Assembly (NCBI GenBank): GCA_945869505.1
Contig: CAMBOZ010000004.1
Coordinates: 1 to 37,794, forward strand
DNA from: Bifidobacterium breve
Lineage (GTDB): Bacteria > Actinomycetota > Actinomycetes > Nanopelagicales > Nanopelagicaceae
Direction: 5' to 3'
DNA: 37,794 bases
The notes under the pieces are model-generated. The model made no database searches. It was not told the DNA's origin and saw nothing but the letters and a program-made list of their open reading frames with translations. This document shows, piece after piece, positions 18,249-26,934 of this stretch (positions are counted from its first letter, which is position 1; every line of letters starts with the position of its first letter). A program made the translations under genes and the position numbers.

Positions 18249-19117
18249 TTAGTTGATCCTGGCGCAAAAGAGCCAAATATTCGCTCGGCGTTATCAGAGA
18301 GCGCCTGAGCCAAAGTCCCGACGCTTTCGTTGCGTTCTTCGGCCATTGCGCGCACAATGTTTGCAATCTGTGCTGGGGTGTTAAGTGCGCCGCGGTTAGG
18401 CATTGGCGCTAGAAACGGTGAATCGGTTTCAACAAGTAATTGTTGGTACGGAACTAATCTCACAGCTTCGCGCAAGGCAGGTGCGTTCTTAAAGGTGAGC
18501 GTTCCAGCGAATGAGAGTATGAATCCACGATCAATACAGGTCTTGGCCATTGCTACATCTCCAGAGAAGCAGTGAAATACCGTTTTCTCGGGTGCTCCGA
18601 CCTCAAGCAAGATAGATAGAACATCATCGTGTGAATCACGATCGTGGATGACAAGAGCCTTGTTCGTTTTCTTAGCAAGTTCAATGTGCCACTTAAAGGA
18701 ATCTTGTTGCCTTTTGCGTAGTTCTGGAGGAGTGCGGAAATAATCTAACCCGGTTTCACCAATGGCGCGCACTCGCGGATGGGCGGCAAGCGCTTCGATA
18801 ATCTTTAAATCTGCATTCATATCAGCAACTACTGGTGCTTCATTGGGGTGCAGTGCCACCGCAGCCAAAACACGATCGTTGAAATGTTCTGCTGCTGCTA
18901 CGCACCATTTAGATTGCTCGGCTGAATATCCCACTTGCACAACGCGATCAACACCGGCTGCTTTAGCATCATCTAATACTTGTCTTACCGCATCAGAATC
19001 TGGCGCAGCATCTGTGACAATTTCTAAGTGTGCGTGTGAATCAACTGTTGCAACCGGTAAAGGTTTTGGCGCTGGTGCCAGCGGGCGATCAATATCGCGA
19101 TTGTGGCGATCTGCCAT
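18245..19117 (-). CDS. tatD: TatD family metal-dependent DNase
   Basis: The 290-residue TIM-barrel hydrolase has the metal-binding VDSHAHLEI near residue 25, IGETGLDYFRTPPE, VIHDRDSHDDVL, VFHCFSGD and VETDSPFLAP, the full set of TatD signatures. Family members are 3'-5' exonucleases/endonucleases acting on damaged DNA and RNA, and some act as D-aminoacyl-tRNA deacylases. The first 20 residues are a polar extension before the barrel, so an internal start is possible. It lies 6 nt after metG. Confidence 0.94.
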   Translation of the reverse strand: MADRHNRDIDRPLAPAPKPLPVATVDSHAHLEIVTDAAPDSDAVRQVLDDAKAAGVDRVVQVGYSAEQSKWCVAAAEHFNDRVLAAVALHPNEAPVVADMNADLKIIEALAAHPRVRAIGETGLDYFRTPPELRKRQQDSFKWHIELAKKTNKALVIHDRDSHDDVLSILLEVGAPEKTVFHCFSGDVAMAKTCIDRGFILSFAGTLTFKNAPALREAVRLVPYQQLLVETDSPFLAPMPNRGALNTPAQIANIVRAMAEERNESVGTLAQALSDNAERIFGSFAPGSTK

Positions 19118-19123
19118 AGAAAA

Positions 19124-20686
19124 TTACTCTTTAATCTCGAGTCGTGGAAATAGCACTGGAGTTTTAGTCACGATGGTTCCTTCAGGAAGCTGACCCCAAG
19201 CGGCAACGCCAGAGATCGTTTGCGCACCGAGTGAACCAATTGATTTGTTTGCTCCCAAACTTTCCCAGAGAATCTCTGTAGTGGCTGGCATTACTGGATG
19301 CAACAAAACAGCAAGTGCGCGTAAAGATTCTGCAGTGTTGTACAGAACTTCATTTAGCTCGGTTCTATTTGCTTCATCTTTAGCCAATATCCAAGGCTCT
19401 TTTTCGGTGACATAACCATTTACTTTTTTGCAGAAATCCATAACTGAGGTGATACCGCCCTGGAAATCAAGTTTTACGATCGCAGCATCTGCTTTAGCGA
19501 CAGTCGCAGCAAGTGCTTCAGATAACCCAGCATCTGTGGCAACTGCAGGAACTTTGCCATCGCAGTATTTCTCAATCATTGCCGCTAAACGGGAAGCTAA
19601 ATTTCCAAAATCATTAGCTAATTCAGATGTGTAGCGCGCAGACATGTCTTCCCAAGAGAAAGAGCCATCACTGCCGAAGGGAATTGCCCGCAAGAAGTAG
19701 TAACGGAAAGCATCCACGCCAAAGTGGTCGGTGATATCTGATGGCGCAATTCCGGTGAGCTTGCTCTTACTCATCTTTTCGCCACCGACAAGTAACCAAC
19801 CGTGGGCAAAGACTTTCTTTGGAACAGCAAGTCCAGCGGCCATCAACATTGCCGGCCAAATAACAGCGTGAAAACGCAAAATATCTTTTCCGACTAAGTG
19901 AACATCGGCTGGCCAAGTCTGCGCAAATTTCTTTCCGCCTTCACTATCTGGCGCATCGGTTAAGCCCACGGCGGTTGCGTAGTTAAGCAAAGCATCAAAC
20001 CAGACATACACAACTTGATCAGTGTCCCAAGGAACTGGGATTCCCCAATCAAAAGTTGATCGAGAAATTGAGAGATCCGAAACTCCGCCTTCTAAGAAAG
20101 AGACAACTTCGTTTCGCGCACTCTCTGGTTGGCAAGCATCGGGATCTGTGCGGTAATGCTCAAGAAGTGGTCCGACAAAAGCGGAGAGTCTAAAGAACCA
20201 GTTATTTTCATTTACTAGTTCAATTGGTTTGCTATGGATTGGGCAGAGTTTCTCGCCATCGGCATCAATTAGATCACCCGGTAATTTAAATTCTTCACAG
20301 CCAACGCAGTAAGGACCTTCATACTTGCCGGCATAAATATGGCCGGCATCCTTGAGTGATTGTAAAAACTTTTGTACTCGCTCGGTATGGCGCACTTCAG
20401 TGGTGCGAATGAAATCATCATTTGCGATATTTAGCGCGGCCCAATTAGGTTTCCAAGCGTCAGCAACTAATTTATCTACCCAGGCTTGTGGCGCAACGTT
20501 GTTCTGTTCTGCCGTGCGCATTACTTTTTGTCCGTGCTCATCGGTTCCGGTTAAAAACCAAACAGATTCACCGCGTTGGCGATGCCAGCGAGTTAACACA
20601 TCGCCAGCGACCGTTGTATATGCGTGGCCAATATGCGGCGCATCATTTACATAGTAAATCGGCGTTGTTAGATAAAAAGACTTCAC
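19124..20686 (-). CDS. metG: Methionyl-tRNA synthetase
   Basis: The 520-residue class I synthetase charges tRNA-Met. The HIGH motif appears as DAPHIGHAYTTVAGD near residue 14 and KMSKS as GGEKMSKSKLTGI near 304. The knuckle contains CVGCEEF and a later CPIHSKP, which could bind one zinc. The C-terminal tRNA-binding EMAP-like domain found in E. coli MetG is absent, as in other actinobacteria. It overlaps the rsmI stop by 4 nt. Confidence 0.97.
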   Translation of the reverse strand: MKSFYLTTPIYYVNDAPHIGHAYTTVAGDVLTRWHRQRGESVWFLTGTDEHGQKVMRTAEQNNVAPQAWVDKLVADAWKPNWAALNIANDDFIRTTEVRHTERVQKFLQSLKDAGHIYAGKYEGPYCVGCEEFKLPGDLIDADGEKLCPIHSKPIELVNENNWFFRLSAFVGPLLEHYRTDPDACQPESARNEVVSFLEGGVSDLSISRSTFDWGIPVPWDTDQVVYVWFDALLNYATAVGLTDAPDSEGGKKFAQTWPADVHLVGKDILRFHAVIWPAMLMAAGLAVPKKVFAHGWLLVGGEKMSKSKLTGIAPSDITDHFGVDAFRYYFLRAIPFGSDGSFSWEDMSARYTSELANDFGNLASRLAAMIEKYCDGKVPAVATDAGLSEALAATVAKADAAIVKLDFQGGITSVMDFCKKVNGYVTEKEPWILAKDEANRTELNEVLYNTAESLRALAVLLHPVMPATTEILWESLGANKSIGSLGAQTISGVAAWGQLPEGTIVTKTPVLFPRLEIKE

Positions 20687-21525
20687 GAGCGCATCTTATT
20701 CGCATCAACTACTGCCGCATAAACGATTCGCTTAGGAAGGTCGAATTCATCTGCCACCGTGGAAATTGCGCTCTTTCGGTCCATTCCGGCGGCCTCAAAT
20801 TCGCGCACACGGGCGACCATATCTTCTGCAGATTTTTCTGCAGTGCCCACTTCGGCGCCTGCAATAACTAGCGTGATCTCACCCAATACTTCCTTGCTCT
20901 CCGCCCATTGCAGGAGTTCAGAAAGTGAGCCGCGGATCGTTTCTTCATAAGTCTTAGTCATCTCACGGCAGATTGCGCCACGTCGATCATTTCCGAAGAT
21001 TGCTTTGGCATCTTGTAATGATTCAACTAGGCGATGCGGGGCTTCAAAAAAGACCATAGTGCGCTCTTCAAATCGCAACGCTTCGTATGTTGCTTGACGT
21101 GCGCCAAGTGCGCGCGGTGTAAATCCTTCAAAGGTAAAGCGATCTGTTGCTAAACCAGAGAGAGCGATAGCCATTACTGGTGCGCTCGGTCCAGGGATAA
21201 CTCTGACTTCTAAATTTTCAGCCATAGCATCGCGAGCTAGACGAAACCCGGGATCACTAATGGTTGGCATACCTGCATCTGAAACTACTAAAACATTTTT
21301 ACCTGATCGCAGATATTGCAAAATCTCATCACTTCGCTCTGTTTCGTTCCCATCAAAGAAGGAAATTACCTTGCCGGTAAATGTGACACCGATATCTGCA
21401 CATAAGCGATGAAAGCGGCGCGAATCTTCAGCGGCGATAATTTCTGCACCTGCGATTGCATCTTTTAGGCGCGGGCTAGCGTCAAGGGGATTTCCCAGAG
21501 GGGTCGCCGCCATCGTTAAAGCCAT
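20683..21525 (-). CDS. rsmI: 16S rRNA (cytidine1402-2'-O)-methyltransferase
   Basis: The 280-residue tetrapyrrole-methylase-fold enzyme methylates C1402 in the 16S decoding centre. It shows ATPLGNPLDASPRLKDAI (family form of TPIGNLxD), AAEDSRRFHRL, VVSDAGMPTISDPG and VIPGPSAPVMAIALSG in order. The ATG at 21525 has GAGAGGA about 7 nt upstream; an internal ATG four codons later is possible. It is divergent from the mannosyltransferase gene with only 28 nt between starts, the same arrangement as Rv1003/Rv1002c. Confidence 0.95.
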   Translation of the reverse strand: MALTMAATPLGNPLDASPRLKDAIAGAEIIAAEDSRRFHRLCADIGVTFTGKVISFFDGNETERSDEILQYLRSGKNVLVVSDAGMPTISDPGFRLARDAMAENLEVRVIPGPSAPVMAIALSGLATDRFTFEGFTPRALGARQATYEALRFEERTMVFFEAPHRLVESLQDAKAIFGNDRRGAICREMTKTYEETIRGSLSELLQWAESKEVLGEITLVIAGAEVGTAEKSAEDMVARVREFEAAGMDRKSAISTVADEFDLPKRIVYAAVVDANKMRS

Positions 21526-21541
21526 AGGTACATCCTCTCAG

Positions 21542-21547
21542 TACGCT
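21542..21547 (+). promoter_or_regulatory. Candidate leaderless -10 box for pmt
   Basis: TACGCT matches TANNNT and ends 6 nt before the GTG start at 21554. There is no Shine-Dalgarno sequence in those 6 nt. The box lies in the 28-nt divergent gap with rsmI, whose own ribosome-binding site occupies the other half. Confidence 0.35.
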
Positions 21548-21553
21548 ACGCAT

Positions 21554-22828
21554 GTGAAAACCCGCATTGGCGTTGGAGCGATCGCCATATTTGCACTCGT
21601 CCTGCGGCTGCTCAACTTGGGAACTCCCAAAGGTTTTATCTTCGATGAGGTTTATTACGTTGACGGTGCACGCGATTATCTGAAGTACGGCGTTGAAGTC
21701 ACTGGTGCGGATCCTGAATTCGTCGTCCATCCCCCAGTCGGCAAATGGTTGATCGCACTCGGAATCAAAATATTTGGCGATAACGAGTTTGGTTGGCGCT
21801 TTATGGGGGCTCTACTCGGTTCCGTAATGGTTATTTTGATTGCACTCATTGCACAAAGACTATTTAGAAGCGCGTTCCTAACAATTTGTGCCAGCGCCCT
21901 GATTGCTATGGATGGATTAGCGCTAGTTCATTCTCGAACCGCTCTGCTAGATATTTATTTATCTTTCTTTGTATTGCTATCTACTTACTTCTTTGTAATG
22001 CGCTGGCATTGGTGGACAAGTCTCGCCCTCGGGTTGGCGGTTGCAACAAAATGGAGTGGGTTATATTTCTTGGCACTCTTCGCCGTGATTGCAATTTATC
22101 GTGCATTTACTCTGCACACTGGGCGCGAACTTATAAGGCCAACTTTAAAAACATTTGTTCAGTACGCACTTGTTCCTGTCACAGTTTACTTCTCATCTTG
22201 GATTGGTTGGTTTGTATCAAACCGCGGTTGGGCTCGTGATCACGCTTCAAATGTAATTACATCTTTCTTCCACTATCACTCACAGATGTTAGGTTTTCAT
22301 ACTGGGTTGGTAGAAAAACATTCCTACCAAGCAAATCCTTGGAGTTGGATTGTGATGGGTCGACCAACTTCATTTTATTATCAATCACCTAAGGGCTGTG
22401 GCTCAGATAATTGCGCCCAAGAAGTCTTAGCGTTAGGAACGCCATTTTTATGGTGGGTCGGAGCAATCGCACTTGCAGTTGTGTTTGGATTTTGGATCAA
22501 TTCATTGGCGCAAAAACGTTATGAGCCATCGCTAAATATAATTATTGCTGGAATTGCTGCTGGCTACCTTCCGTGGTTCTTCTTCCAAAAGCGCACTGTT
22601 TTCTCTTTCTACGCAATCGTCTTTGAACCATTCTTAATACTTGCAATTATTTCTTGTGCCTACGTTGCGCTGATTCACTTTAAAAATAGCCGAAATACCT
22701 ATATTTTTATTGGAGTAATTGGCTTAGCCATATTTGCGAACTTCATCTATTTCTTGCCGTTATTTACCGGCGATGTGATCACCTACGAATCTTGGCAGGC
22801 CCGAATGTGGCTGCCATCGTGGATCTAG
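21554..22828 (+). CDS. pmt: Dolichyl-phosphate-mannose-type protein O-mannosyltransferase (GT39)
   Basis: The 424-residue polytopic membrane enzyme should move mannose from polyprenyl-phosphomannose to Ser/Thr of exported proteins. The first external loop carries FIFDEVYYVDGARDYL with the catalytic Asp-Glu, followed by VVHPPVGKWLI, both hallmarks of GT39. About ten hydrophobic segments follow, and WKPT-type motifs are replaced by ATKWSGLYFLALFA near residue 165. At 424 residues it is about 100 shorter than M. tuberculosis Pmt, mainly at the C-terminus. It starts with GTG and converges on the glpR-like gene with a 3-nt gap. The donor-lipid synthase is not in the window. Confidence 0.92.
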   Translation: MKTRIGVGAIAIFALVLRLLNLGTPKGFIFDEVYYVDGARDYLKYGVEVTGADPEFVVHPPVGKWLIALGIKIFGDNEFGWRFMGALLGSVMVILIALIAQRLFRSAFLTICASALIAMDGLALVHSRTALLDIYLSFFVLLSTYFFVMRWHWWTSLALGLAVATKWSGLYFLALFAVIAIYRAFTLHTGRELIRPTLKTFVQYALVPVTVYFSSWIGWFVSNRGWARDHASNVITSFFHYHSQMLGFHTGLVEKHSYQANPWSWIVMGRPTSFYYQSPKGCGSDNCAQEVLALGTPFLWWVGAIALAVVFGFWINSLAQKRYEPSLNIIIAGIAAGYLPWFFFQKRTVFSFYAIVFEPFLILAIISCAYVALIHFKNSRNTYIFIGVIGLAIFANFIYFLPLFTGDVITYESWQARMWLPSWI

Positions 22829-22831
22829 CCT

Positions 22832-23608
22832 TTACTCGTTAGCGGCGCGATTTTCTTTAAGTCGAGCAACTGCTTCATCTGCTAGTTGCTGGTCAAATAT
22901 CTCATCTCGCGATGGAGCGGCGGCTGCGAGCGCCTCACGTTCGAGTCTTTCTTGTTCTTCGCTCCACTGTCCAGGCGTAGTTAAATCAATTACTCGCTTC
23001 GACACAATCGCTTTTGGAGCATTTACATAAGTTGGAACCGGAACCGAATTTGGTTGCCATTCGCCGCGAGCTGCTGCGCTGCCTTTCGGCAAGATTGTTA
23101 CTCCAGTTAACTCACGTTCAGTAAGTGGAATCCAATGTTCGGTGCTTTGTTTTGGAGCAACTACTTCAGACAAGTTTGTTGACGATACACCTGCAGTACT
23201 GCGATGCAGTTGTGTCACGCGACGTTTTTGCATGCGTTCGGTATTGCTCTGGTGGCGAACATGCGCCAGGTACATTACAAAGGCAACAACCGGAATTCCA
23301 ATAAATGAAATGGCAAGAGTTTGCATAATTGCACCCACTATCGTCATAACGAATGAAACTGTAATTATTGTGAAGATAATTCGCCGACGCATAAGTTGTT
23401 GTGCAACTTTTGCTTCGCGATCTAAATCTGTGTGAATCACTCCGGTGCCAGAACTTCCACCAGGGGAATTACTAGCGACTATACGAAGCGCGCTTTTATA
23501 TCTTTCAACGCTCTTGCCAGAAAATTCATTTCTATCGTGGACCCAGCGTGGGAGGAAGTAAGCCACCCACATGCCAATGATCGAGAGATAGATGATTCCT
23601 GAAGCCAT
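22832..23608 (-). CDS. glpR: GlpR/SepX-like membrane protein (division-associated receptor of Glp)
   Basis: The 258-residue protein begins MASGIIYLSIIGMWVAYFLP, a near match to the start of the Streptomyces SepX / Corynebacterium GlpR family. The first membrane helix is at about residues 4-20. A basic cytoplasmic segment with SVERYKSALRIV follows, then a helical hairpin at about 77-97 and 99-116, and a polar tail of about 140 residues. In Corynebacterium GlpR binds Glp, a MoeA-like protein that binds FtsZ; in Streptomyces SepX stabilises division sites. Here the MoeA-like gene lies two genes upstream in the same run, with rimJ between, as in Rv0994-Rv0996. The assignment rests on the N-terminal signature, topology and context, recalled rather than searched. 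Confidence 0.8.
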   Translation of the reverse strand: MASGIIYLSIIGMWVAYFLPRWVHDRNEFSGKSVERYKSALRIVASNSPGGSSGTGVIHTDLDREAKVAQQLMRRRIIFTIITVSFVMTIVGAIMQTLAISFIGIPVVAFVMYLAHVRHQSNTERMQKRRVTQLHRSTAGVSSTNLSEVVAPKQSTEHWIPLTERELTGVTILPKGSAAARGEWQPNSVPVPTYVNAPKAIVSKRVIDLTTPGQWSEEQERLEREALAAAAPSRDEIFDQQLADEAVARLKENRAANE

Positions 23609-23658
23609 GATGGACCAAGGTTAGGGGAGCACCCTGCGTACTCTGTGGATTTAGAGGG

Positions 23659-24243
23659 CTAAATGACCTGAGTATTTTCTTTGACATAACAGACGTGGTC
23701 CCGCCAACTTCCATCTATATGTAAGTACCTTGGTCGAATTCCTTCAAATAGATAGCCCGCTTTTTCAGCTACCCGAATCGATGGTGCATTTTCAGGACGG
23801 ATATTTATTTCTAACCGATGCAATTTAAGGGCGTTAAAGCCAAAGTCGGTAACTAACTGGACTGCTTGCGTTGTAAATCCGCGATTGGCATATGCGCGGT
23901 CAATCCAATATCCAATGTGCGCACCACGCATGGCCCCATACATCACGCCGCCCATTGTTATTTGGCCAATTAAATTCTTCCCTTGACTATTTATATGCCA
24001 GATGGCGAGCGCGTAAGAACGCCCCTGCCGTCCTTCGCGGCGATGCCAAGTGACCATTTCAAAGAATGTCGGCAAGCTTTTAGAATCAGCTTCACCTGGT
24101 ACTTGAGGAAGCGTGGCCTCCCATTCGGCTAGCCAATCGCGATTCTCGTTGCGAACATTTAGCCAGCGTTTGCGATCTCGCCAACGAAGCGGTCGCAGAA
24201 ATAATTCGCCCGAGTTGAGATAAACGGGCCAATTCTCAGACAT
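23659..24243 (-). CDS. rimJ: GNAT acetyltransferase, RimJ/RimL type
   Basis: The 194-residue protein has a GNAT fold of the RimJ/RimL subgroup. It starts with the strand GELFLRPLRWRDRKRWLNVR, the acetyl-CoA pyrophosphate region is near YWIDRAYANRGFTTQAVQLV (about residue 113), and LHRLEINIRPENAPSIRVAEKAGY (about 139-162) is the classic C-terminal motif. Family members acetylate protein N-termini or small amines; the target is unknown. It sits 13 nt after the MoeA-like gene and 50 nt before the glpR-like gene. Retention between those two suggests it may modify a component of that system, which is inference. Confidence 0.9.
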   Translation of the reverse strand: MSENWPVYLNSGELFLRPLRWRDRKRWLNVRNENRDWLAEWEATLPQVPGEADSKSLPTFFEMVTWHRREGRQGRSYALAIWHINSQGKNLIGQITMGGVMYGAMRGAHIGYWIDRAYANRGFTTQAVQLVTDFGFNALKLHRLEINIRPENAPSIRVAEKAGYLFEGIRPRYLHIDGSWRDHVCYVKENTQVI

Positions 24244-24256
24244 TTTCTAATCCGTT

Positions 24257-25183
24257 TTAAATGTATCGACGTTCAAGTACAACGACCGTTACATCTGAAC
24301 CAGCCGGGATTTTTACATCGCCCTCAGGTACGGCGATAAATGCGTTGGCATCAGAAAGGGTGGTCTGTTCATCTTGCACACTTGAACCCTGATCCAACAG
24401 TGGTAGGACTGATTTACCGTCTTCCGATAGCACTGCTCGGATATATGAACGGTTATCGCTAGTCGAAGTAATCGCCTTCTCAAGTTTAGCTTTAACTGAC
24501 GGGCGGTGAATTGTCGATGCGCCAAGCATTGTGCGGATCATTGGGCGGATAAATAATTCAAAGGAGATATACGCAGCAACCGGATCACCTGGCAAAGTTA
24601 CGACTGGTGTTTTATCCGGACCAATAACTCCATAATTATGTCTTCCGCTAGATTCGATTGCTATATCCACGGTTGTTATCTCGCCCATCGCAGCCAAAGT
24701 GCGCGTGATTAGGTCAAAAGAATCATCTTTGCGTTCACCACTAATAATTATTAGATCAGCACGCACGAGTTGATCTTCGATAACCGCTTGAAGTTCCGCT
24801 TCATCATCTGGAATTGTGTGCACGCGATAAGCAACCGCGCCAACTTCGCGCACAGCGGTAGTTAGAAGCCAAGAATTAGTTTCGTACTCTTCGCCTTCTT
24901 TTAACTCTTTACCGGGCTCAACTAGATCTGGCCCCGCCGAAAGTACAACTACACGGGGATGAGGGCGAGTTGGTAGTTGATCGCGACCTATTGAGGCAGC
25001 TAATCCGATTTGCGTGGAACGAATACGTGAACCAGATTTCAAAACAAGTCGTTCGCCGGCAAAGATATCTTCGGCGAGGGTGGCACCGTGCGCATCTAAG
25101 AGCGACATATTGAATGGTTCCAGCGGTCGACAAATCTCGATAAGGTTGGAAAGAAACTCATCTACGCGCACGCGGTCTGACAT
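24257..25183 (-). CDS. glp: Glp-like (MoeA/gephyrin-E homologue), domain-II deleted, probably non-catalytic
   Basis: The 308-residue protein aligns with MoeA but is about 100 residues short. Residues 1-40 match the N-terminal helix up to LAEDI. The sequence then jumps to FAGERLVLKSGSRIRSTQIG, which in MoeA lies beyond domain II, so the whole domain with DNSAMDGYA is absent. The MPT-binding-like domain III follows (VVVLSAGPDLVEPG, IPDDEAELQAVI), but the SGGVSVG loop is SGERKDDS and the KPGKP region is IESSGRHNYG. TLPGDPVAAYISFELFIRP and a domain IV (about 225-308) are kept. It is therefore unlikely to insert molybdenum and resembles the division protein Glp. The ATG at 25183 is preferred to a start at 25213, since the family begins there. 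Confidence 0.85.
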   Translation of the reverse strand: MSDRVRVDEFLSNLIEICRPLEPFNMSLLDAHGATLAEDIFAGERLVLKSGSRIRSTQIGLAASIGRDQLPTRPHPRVVVLSAGPDLVEPGKELKEGEEYETNSWLLTTAVREVGAVAYRVHTIPDDEAELQAVIEDQLVRADLIIISGERKDDSFDLITRTLAAMGEITTVDIAIESSGRHNYGVIGPDKTPVVTLPGDPVAAYISFELFIRPMIRTMLGASTIHRPSVKAKLEKAITSTSDNRSYIRAVLSEDGKSVLPLLDQGSSVQDEQTTLSDANAFIAVPEGDVKIPAGSDVTVVVLERRYI

Positions 25184-25228
25184 AATCAGCAACAATACTT
25201 CTTGAGCAACCAAATATTGGGGATTTAC

Positions 25229-25786
25229 GTGAGCGCATCGAGTGAGAAATCTGATCTCCGCAATCGCTATCGCTTTGAACGGCGCGAAAGATATCTAGAT
25301 CACTCATTTGCTTACCTTGCTACCTCACTTGAGTTTGCAAAGGCGTCACATATCGCAAGTTACATCTCTTACGGAGATGAACCGAGCACGACAGATTTAA
25401 ATGCTGAAATTCTAAAGAGTGGTCAATCGCTATATCTGCCGAGGATTGTTGGTAACGAACTTGAATGGGTGCAGTGGAGCGGTGATTCCAGTCAGCTAGT
25501 TCCTAGCAAATTATCTAAAAATATTTTAGAACCTATTGGACCAGCGATTTCTGATCTTACGAAAATTGAATTGATAATCGTTCCTGCGCTACGAATAGAT
25601 CGATCTGGTTATCGATTAGGACAGGGCGGTGGTTTCTATGACCGTGCACTCTCTAAGTTAAACGCCTGGAGTATTGGGCTGATTCATCCTGATGAAATAT
25701 CGAGCGAAGATTTGCCACGCGAGAATTTTGATATTCCGCTCAACGCTGCCGCTACACCTGATTTATTGCTGCGCTTCAAAAATTAA
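25229..25786 (+). CDS. fthC: 5-formyltetrahydrofolate cyclo-ligase
   Basis: The 185-residue enzyme uses ATP to turn 5-formyl-THF into 5,10-methenyl-THF, returning a storage folate to one-carbon metabolism. The N-terminus KSDLRNRYRFERRERY has the basic substrate-binding residues, and GYRLGQGGGFYDRALSKL near residue 130 is the family hallmark. The frame opens at a TTG at 25202, but the GTG at 25229 is preceded by GGGGA at a suitable distance and gives the normal N-terminus. It is divergent from the glp-like gene. Its stop overlaps that of the acyl-CoA dehydrogenase within TTAA. Confidence 0.9.
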   Translation: MSASSEKSDLRNRYRFERRERYLDHSFAYLATSLEFAKASHIASYISYGDEPSTTDLNAEILKSGQSLYLPRIVGNELEWVQWSGDSSQLVPSKLSKNILEPIGPAISDLTKIELIIVPALRIDRSGYRLGQGGGFYDRALSKLNAWSIGLIHPDEISSEDLPRENFDIPLNAAATPDLLLRFKN

Positions 25787-26934
25787 TTTGCAGGCAGATT
25801 TCGAGCCATCACGATTCTCTGGATTTGATTTGTTCCTTCATAAATCTGTGTGAGTTTGGCATCGCGCATCATGCGCTCTACTGGATAATCAGAAACATAT
25901 CCGTAGCCACCTAAAACTTGCACAGCATCTTGTGTCACTTTCATCGCAACATCGCTTGCAAATGTTTTGCTTGCGGCCGAGAAGAATTTCAGGTCTTTAT
26001 CCCCGCGTTCGCTGCGGGCGGCAGCGGCATAAGTTAACTGACGTGCCGCTTCAATATTCATGGCCATATCGGCCAACATAAATTGCACACCTTGGAAATC
26101 AAATATTTCTTTGCCGAATTGTTTGCGCTCGTGTGAATATTTGGCAGCAACATCGAGTGCGCCTTGTGCAATTCCTAAAGCCTGTGCCGCGATTGTGATT
26201 CGTGTGTGATCGAGAGTATCCATGGCGAGGGCAAAACCTGCGCCCACTTCACTTATTCGGCGATCATCACCAATAGTTACATTATCGAAATAAACTTCGC
26301 GAGTTGGTGATCCGCGAAATCCCATCTTCTTCTCTGGCGCTCCGAATGAAACACCGGCATCAGATTTTTCAACTATGAATGCGGTAATACCCTTAGATCC
26401 TTTACTTGGATCTGTTTGTGCAATGACGGTGTAAAACTCTGAGACTCCAGCATTTGAAATCCACTTTTTGCTTCCATTTATTACCCAGTTATCACCGCTT
26501 CGCTCCGCTTTTGTTTTTAGCGCTGAAGCATCTGAACCTGCTTCTGATTCAGAGAGGCAATAAGAAAATCCACTCCCCTTCGCCAATTGTGGCAACCAAC
26601 GCTCTTTCTGTTCCTTACTTCCACCTAACATCAATGGGAGTGATCCCAATTTGTTCACTGCCGGAATTAAAGATGAGGATGCGCACACGCGGGCTACTTC
26701 TTCAATAATAATTACTACGGCGAGTGCATCGGCACCTTCTCCGCCAAATTCTGTTGGGACGTGAGCAGCGCTTAGCCCTGCTTTAAGTAAAGCATCGGCA
26801 GCTTCTTGCGGAAAGCGATGATCTTCATCGACTGCACCTGCATGCGGTGCTATCTCGTTTTCAGCAAGAGCGCGCACACTTGCACGTAAGTCGTTGTATT
26901 CCGAAGGCAGCGCATACAGATCGTTAGTTGTCAT
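25783..26934 (-). CDS. Acyl-CoA dehydrogenase
   Basis: The 383-residue FAD enzyme introduces a trans double bond into acyl-CoA. It shows CLSESEAGSDASALKT and WVINGSKKWISNAGVSEF (FAD/substrate region, about residues 130-170), then RKQFGKEIFDFQGVQFMLADM. The C-terminal DAKLTQIYEGTNQIQRIVMA contains the catalytic Glu. Chain-length preference cannot be told; it resembles short/branched-chain enzymes. It overlaps the upstream copD-ctaG gene by an ATGA, so the three genes copC, copD-ctaG and this one are translationally linked, although no functional link is obvious. Confidence 0.94.
   Translation of the reverse strand: MTTNDLYALPSEYNDLRASVRALAENEIAPHAGAVDEDHRFPQEAADALLKAGLSAAHVPTEFGGEGADALAVVIIIEEVARVCASSSLIPAVNKLGSLPLMLGGSKEQKERWLPQLAKGSGFSYCLSESEAGSDASALKTKAERSGDNWVINGSKKWISNAGVSEFYTVIAQTDPSKGSKGITAFIVEKSDAGVSFGAPEKKMGFRGSPTREVYFDNVTIGDDRRISEVGAGFALAMDTLDHTRITIAAQALGIAQGALDVAAKYSHERKQFGKEIFDFQGVQFMLADMAMNIEAARQLTYAAAARSERGDKDLKFFSAASKTFASDVAMKVTQDAVQVLGGYGYVSDYPVERMMRDAKLTQIYEGTNQIQRIVMARNLPAN

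Noticed and set aside
24257..25213. Annotating the MoeA homologue as a molybdopterin molybdenumtransferase starting at 25213
   Set aside because: Domain II and the SGGVSVG and KPGKP motifs are missing, and the family start MSDRVRVDEFL corresponds to the ATG at 25183.
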